Below, piece by piece: positions 14,413 to 17,498 of a DNA stretch of 17,498 nucleotides. The position numbers and the translations under genes were made by a program. Source of the DNA: Cyclobacteriaceae bacterium (GTDB taxonomy: Bacteria; Bacteroidota; Bacteroidia; Cytophagales; Cyclobacteriaceae); assembly GCA_025363495.1 (NCBI GenBank), contig JANYDR010000204.1, positions 1 through 17,498 of the forward strand. Direction: 5' to 3'. The number at the start of each line of letters is the position of its first letter. The first letter of the stretch is position 1. The notes under the pieces were generated by a model that was given only the letters and a program-made list of their open reading frames with translations, searched no databases and was not told the DNA's origin.

Positions 14413-15486
14413 ATGAAATCATCTTTCGTTCTTCTTTTCCTGATGGTAACTATCGGGTCTTTGCTTGCCCAACCCACCCCCAACGACGAAATCAAAAATC
14501 TCAAAGACCAGATATCCAGCCTGAGTTTTCAGATCGACCGTTTGCGTAAAGCAAATGATGACGTCCTTTGGTATACCAAACTGGCAGACATTGCATGGGT
14601 TGACAAAGTTGTCATCACAGGTCCGCCTGAGAAGAGTGATAAAAATCCTACGGCCCAGGGAGCCAATAATCCCCTGGTTTTTAGAGCATACGTATTCTTT
14701 CCCAAAACAGTAGACATCAATAAAAAGTATCCTCTGCTCGTGTATTCTCATGGAGGTGTTCATGGAGACCTGGACACTTTTTCCAGCCATATTATCCGTG
14801 AGCTAATGGCACAAGGCTACGTAGTAGTAGCTCCAGATTATCGCGGCAGCACTGGCTACGGAAAAGACTTTTACGAAGCAATCGACTATGGCGGCAATGA
14901 AGTAGTTGATGTTAACACAGCCCGCGACTATGTTGTAAATAACTATACGTTTGTTGATAAGGATAGGGTTGGAATATTAGGATGGAGTCATGGGGGTATG
15001 ATAACGCTGCTCGACATTTTCAATAATCCCGATGAGTATAAAGTAGCCTACGCTGGAGTACCCGTAAGCGATCTTATCGCACGCATGGGCTATAAATCAC
15101 AAGGATATCGCGATCAGTTTTCTGCCGACTATCATATTGGGAAAACAGCCGACCAAAACGTTCAGGAATATCGCAAGCGTTCACCTGTATGGAATGTTCA
15201 GAAGCTAAAGACTCCACTCCTTATTCATACAAACACAAACGATGAAGATGTGAATTCACTGGAAGTTGAGCAGTTGATCCGGGCATTAAAGGCTGAAAAC
15301 AAGAAATTTGAATACCAGATCTATGAGAACGTAGAAGGCGGACACATCTTTGACAGGATCGACACGAAGGTCGGAAAGGAGATCCGCTTGAAAGTCTATA
15401 AATTTTTAAACCAATACCTTAGTCCTTCCAAACCATTTCAATCCTTGCAAGAGTTGGACAGAAGTAGTTATTACTTCCAAAAATAA
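14413..15486 (+). CDS. Secreted S9-type alpha/beta hydrolase (prolyl oligopeptidase family)
   Basis: The 357-residue protein has a signal peptide (MKSSFVLLFLMVTIGSLLAQ, cleavage before Gln20), a short predicted coiled coil (about 24-48), and an alpha/beta-hydrolase domain. The catalytic triad can be assigned: Ser192 in GWSHGG (189-194), Asp277 in NTNDEDV, and His311 in EGGHIFDR. DYRGSTGYGKDFYEA is typical of the S9 peptidase catalytic domain. There is no N-terminal beta-propeller, which full-length S9 peptidases use to restrict access, so the active site should be more open. It may be a peptidase or an esterase. It probably acts in the periplasm or outside. It is transcribed on its own between the dnaK terminator and the aspartate kinase promoter. 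Confidence 0.88.
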   Translation: MKSSFVLLFLMVTIGSLLAQPTPNDEIKNLKDQISSLSFQIDRLRKANDDVLWYTKLADIAWVDKVVITGPPEKSDKNPTAQGANNPLVFRAYVFFPKTVDINKKYPLLVYSHGGVHGDLDTFSSHIIRELMAQGYVVVAPDYRGSTGYGKDFYEAIDYGGNEVVDVNTARDYVVNNYTFVDKDRVGILGWSHGGMITLLDIFNNPDEYKVAYAGVPVSDLIARMGYKSQGYRDQFSADYHIGKTADQNVQEYRKRSPVWNVQKLKTPLLIHTNTNDEDVNSLEVEQLIRALKAENKKFEYQIYENVEGGHIFDRIDTKVGKEIRLKVYKFLNQYLSPSKPFQSLQELDRSSYYFQK

Positions 15487-15518
15487 TGGCATAGCGCTAG
15501 GGATTTCATTCAATAATT

Positions 15519-15526
15519 TATCTTTG
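15519..15526 (+). promoter_or_regulatory. -7 promoter element of the aspartate kinase gene
   Basis: TATCTTTG is an exact match to TAnnTTTG, 24 bases before the ATG at 15551. Because it contains the TTG at 15524, it argues against that upstream codon as translation start. No good -33 TTTG is visible; an 8-base palindrome TAGCGCTA (15492-15499) sits at about that distance. Confidence 0.6.
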
Positions 15527-15550
15527 TGGCCCTCTTTAAACAGGGCTGAT

Positions 15551-16876
15551 ATGTTGATAATGAAATTTGGGGGTACGTCCGTTGGCAAACCTGAGCGGCT
15601 GAAGAAAATTGCAGAACTCGTTTTACGTGTTCCCGGGAAAAAGATTGTGGTGCTTTCTGCGCTGAGCGGCACAACCAATACACTCGTAAAAATCGGAGAC
15701 TTTCTCCTGGCTGGTAAGAAAAGTGAAGCTGAGGCCGAGATCAGTCAACTGGAAAAACATTATATACAATATGCCAGTGAGCTTTACACCTCCCCTGAAT
15801 ACACCGCTATTGGTCAGGATATCGTAGGTCGCTATTTTAGTTTAATAAGATTATTGGCTGCAGGTTCGTTTGACGATCGCAGTTACCGCGAATTATTAGC
15901 ACAGGGCGAACTCTCTTCGACTGAATTTTTCTATTATCACCTGCGTGAGCGCAAAATCGATTCTCGTTTACTGCCCGCTCTTCACTTTATGTCAATTGAT
16001 GAGAACCAGGAGCCAGAGCTTGAAAAAATCGGTGAGCGATTAAAAGCACTGTTGCCCTCCATGAGTCACCTGGATATTCTTATCACTCAAGGTTATATTT
16101 GCCGCAATCACAAAAATGAGATCGACAATTTAAAGCGAGGCGGAAGTGATTATACAGCCTCTCTCATAGGGGCGGCCATTCGCGCTGAAGAGATCCAGAT
16201 CTGGACGGACATTGACGGAATGCATAACAACGACCCTCGCATTGTTAAGAAAACGCTACCTATTGCCGAACTTACATTTGATGAGGCTTCAGAACTTGCC
16301 TACTTCGGAGCAAAGATTTTACATCCTTCTACCATTGTTCCTGCACAGAAATATGGAGTGCCCGTTCGTTTAAAAAATACAATGGATGAAAAGGCCTTTG
16401 GCACACTCATCAGCGACAAAGGAACGAGCGGTCAGTTCAAGGCCATTGCTGCAAAGGACGGGATCATCGCCATTAATATTAAATCCTCAAGAATGTTATT
16501 GGCATTTGGTTTTTTGAGAAGAGTGTTTGAGGTATTTGAAAAATATAAGACACCGATCGATATGATTTCCACATCAGAAGTGGCAGTGTCGGTTACGATA
16601 GATGATGACAGCCACTTATCAGAAATAATTGGGGAACTCGAAAATTTTGGTATCATTGAAGTTGACAAAAATCAATCAATCATTTGCGTTGTTGGGAATA
16701 AGCTCGCTGAAAAGAAAGGGGTTTTGCATGATGTGTTTCAATCGCTTGCAGATGTGTCTGTACGGATGGTTTCCTATGGAGGGAGTCACAATAATATCTC
16801 TATACTGGTTGACACAGCCCAAAAGGAAAAGTCGCTCAAACTATTAAATCAAGGACTTTTTAACCTTGGAGAGTGA
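15551..16876 (+). CDS. lysC: Aspartate kinase (monofunctional)
   Basis: Aspartate kinase phosphorylates L-aspartate, the first step toward lysine, threonine, methionine and diaminopimelate. From ATG 15551 the protein is 441 residues: MLIMKFGGTSVGK contains the nucleotide-binding KFGGTSVG (5-12), GGSDYTASLIGAAI (about 198-211) is the second conserved block, and WTDIDGMHNNDPR (about 218-230) forms the substrate region. Two ACT domains (about 305-441) include DMISTSEVAVSVTIDDD, so feedback control by an amino-acid end product is expected. An upstream in-frame TTG (15524) lies within the -7 element and is rejected. There is no homoserine dehydrogenase domain, so the enzyme is not a bifunctional ThrA type. 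Which end product inhibits it is unknown. Confidence 0.95.
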   Translation: MLIMKFGGTSVGKPERLKKIAELVLRVPGKKIVVLSALSGTTNTLVKIGDFLLAGKKSEAEAEISQLEKHYIQYASELYTSPEYTAIGQDIVGRYFSLIRLLAAGSFDDRSYRELLAQGELSSTEFFYYHLRERKIDSRLLPALHFMSIDENQEPELEKIGERLKALLPSMSHLDILITQGYICRNHKNEIDNLKRGGSDYTASLIGAAIRAEEIQIWTDIDGMHNNDPRIVKKTLPIAELTFDEASELAYFGAKILHPSTIVPAQKYGVPVRLKNTMDEKAFGTLISDKGTSGQFKAIAAKDGIIAINIKSSRMLLAFGFLRRVFEVFEKYKTPIDMISTSEVAVSVTIDDDSHLSEIIGELENFGIIEVDKNQSIICVVGNKLAEKKGVLHDVFQSLADVSVRMVSYGGSHNNISILVDTAQKEKSLKLLNQGLFNLGE

Positions 16877-16882
16877 CAAAAC

Positions 16883-16908
16883 CGGCTTGCTCTTAAAGCC
16901 TCAAGCCG
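16883..16908 (+). terminator. Possible weak terminator after lysC
   Basis: CGGCTTG (16883-16889) and CAAGCCG (16902-16908) form a perfect 7-base-pair stem with a 12-base loop, starting 6 bases after the lysC stop. The tail (TTCATAAGATTTATT) is only moderately T-rich, so termination may be partial. Confidence 0.45.
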
Positions 16909-16955
16909 TTCATAAGATTTATTATTGAGCACCTCCCAAAAAAGGTTTTTTGGTA

Positions 16956-16963
16956 TATCTTTA
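16956..16963 (+). promoter_or_regulatory. Candidate -7 element for nhaD
   Basis: TATCTTTA differs from TAnnTTTG only at the last base and lies 22 bases before the nhaD ATG, the same spacing as for lysC and gldA. Just upstream, CCAAAAAA / TTTTTTGG (16936-16953) is a short symmetric A/T-run element of unknown meaning. Confidence 0.35.
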
Positions 16964-16985
16964 CTTACTTCCTAAAACCTTTACC

Positions 16986-17498
16986 ATGCAAGTCATTACA
17001 ATACTCGTTTTCGTGCTGGGATATCTGGCCATCGCGCTGGAGCACCCAATAAAAATCAATAAGACCGCAACTGCCTTGCTTACGGGAGTACTCTTGTGGA
17101 CATTGTATGCTCTTGGCAGTGATAATAAAGAACTTATCGGTGAACAATTAGGTCATCATCTCAGCGAAATCTCATCGATTCTTTTTTTCCTCCTCGGTGC
17201 GATGACTATCGTTGAATTGGTTGATGCGTACCAGGGGTTCAGTCTGATCACAGACCGCATTCAAACAAAGAATGCAGTAAAATTGCTATGGCTTGTTTGT
17301 ATGGTGACATTCTTCCTGTCTTCCATCCTCGACAATCTTACTACTGCCATTGTAATGGTATCGCTAATACGCAAACTTATTCCTGCCAAGGATATGCGGA
17401 TGTTTTTTGCAGGGATGATCGTGATTGCGGCCAATGCTGGCGGCGCATGGACACCGATAGGTGATGTAACTACTACCATGTTGTGGATTGGAGGCCAG
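16986..17498 (+). CDS. nhaD: Na+/H+ antiporter NhaD (N-terminal part, cut by window end)
   Basis: An ATG at 16986 opens a frame of 171 codons that runs off the window; full-length NhaD is over 400 residues. The segment already has about five hydrophobic helices. The diagnostic NhaD motifs are SSILDNLTTAIVM (112-124) and NAGGAWTPIGDVTTTMLWI (150-168), which carry conserved polar residues (Asp116, Asn117, Asp160, Thr162-164) in the membrane. NhaD exchanges Na+ or Li+ for protons at the inner membrane and belongs to the ion transporter superfamily. The preceding gap of 109 bases holds a weak hairpin and a candidate promoter, so transcription separate from lysC is likely. Confidence 0.94.
   Translation, partial: MQVITILVFVLGYLAIALEHPIKINKTATALLTGVLLWTLYALGSDNKELIGEQLGHHLSEISSILFFLLGAMTIVELVDAYQGFSLITDRIQTKNAVKLLWLVCMVTFFLSSILDNLTTAIVMVSLIRKLIPAKDMRMFFAGMIVIAANAGGAWTPIGDVTTTMLWIGGQ

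Noticed and set aside
14419..14790. 123-codon minus-strand reading frame opposite the S9 hydrolase
   Set aside because: Entirely antisense to a well-supported gene with a catalytic triad; low-complexity product.
15524..15550. Upstream TTG start for aspartate kinase
   Set aside because: The codon lies in the -7 promoter element, and the family normally begins a few residues before KFGGTSVG, as ATG 15551 does.
16936..16953. CCAAAAAA/TTTTTTGG as a hairpin terminator
   Set aside because: The arms are separated by only two bases, stem is almost all A-T, and no T-run follows, so it cannot form a stable terminator hairpin.

Overview
This window looks like ordinary chromosome of a member of the Bacteroidota, most likely a Cytophagales-type gliding or environmental bacterium. 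Four lines of evidence point there. A gldA-gldF-gldG gliding-motility ABC transporter cluster is present. Several genes carry TAnnTTTG-type -7 promoter elements (clearest before the aspartate kinase and gldA), and I see no convincing Shine-Dalgarno sequences. Secreted proteins have short signal peptides, several ending at Ala-Gln. The gene content (RF3, DnaK, monofunctional aspartate kinase, NhaD) is housekeeping. I see no phage, insertion sequence, CRISPR array, tRNA or rRNA.

Layout. Positions 1-4061 (minus strand) hold the operon gldA > gldF > gldG > DUF4340-like gene. The genes are 1 and 7 bases apart, and the last pair overlaps by 14 bases; the final gene runs to the window edge. A bidirectional hairpin terminator (4113-4138) separates this operon from a minus-strand run at 4160-7445: prfC (RF3), then an RluA-family pseudouridine synthase, a small two-helix membrane protein with a TTG start, and a lipoprotein with two C-terminal membrane helices. 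An imperfect inverted repeat built of 7-base units fills the prfC-rluA gap. Positions 7512-9194 (plus) encode a secreted 560-residue TPR protein, which converges on a four-helix bestrophin-like membrane protein (9203-9940, minus). Divergent from that is a plus-strand pair: a secreted protein with CotH-kinase-like motifs (9980-11005) and an aldo/keto reductase (11026-11997).

A solitary dnaK (12293-14218) follows, preceded by a sigma-54-like -24/-12 sequence and bracketed by two related imperfect palindromes built of roughly 8-base units (12009-12085 and 14278-14352). Downstream are a secreted S9-type alpha/beta hydrolase (14413-15486), aspartate kinase (15551-16876) and the N-terminal half of the Na+/H+ antiporter NhaD (16986 to the window end).

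The genes fall into independent units rather than one pathway. The only clear multi-gene machine is the Gld ABC transporter: GldA as ATPase, GldF as permease, GldG as periplasm-facing auxiliary subunit, with the DUF4340-like protein as a probable fourth part. The less ordinary observations are the CotH-like and bestrophin-like proteins, the short-period intergenic palindromes, and the putative sigma-54 control of dnaK. I found no convincing evidence of a wholly new multi-gene system.
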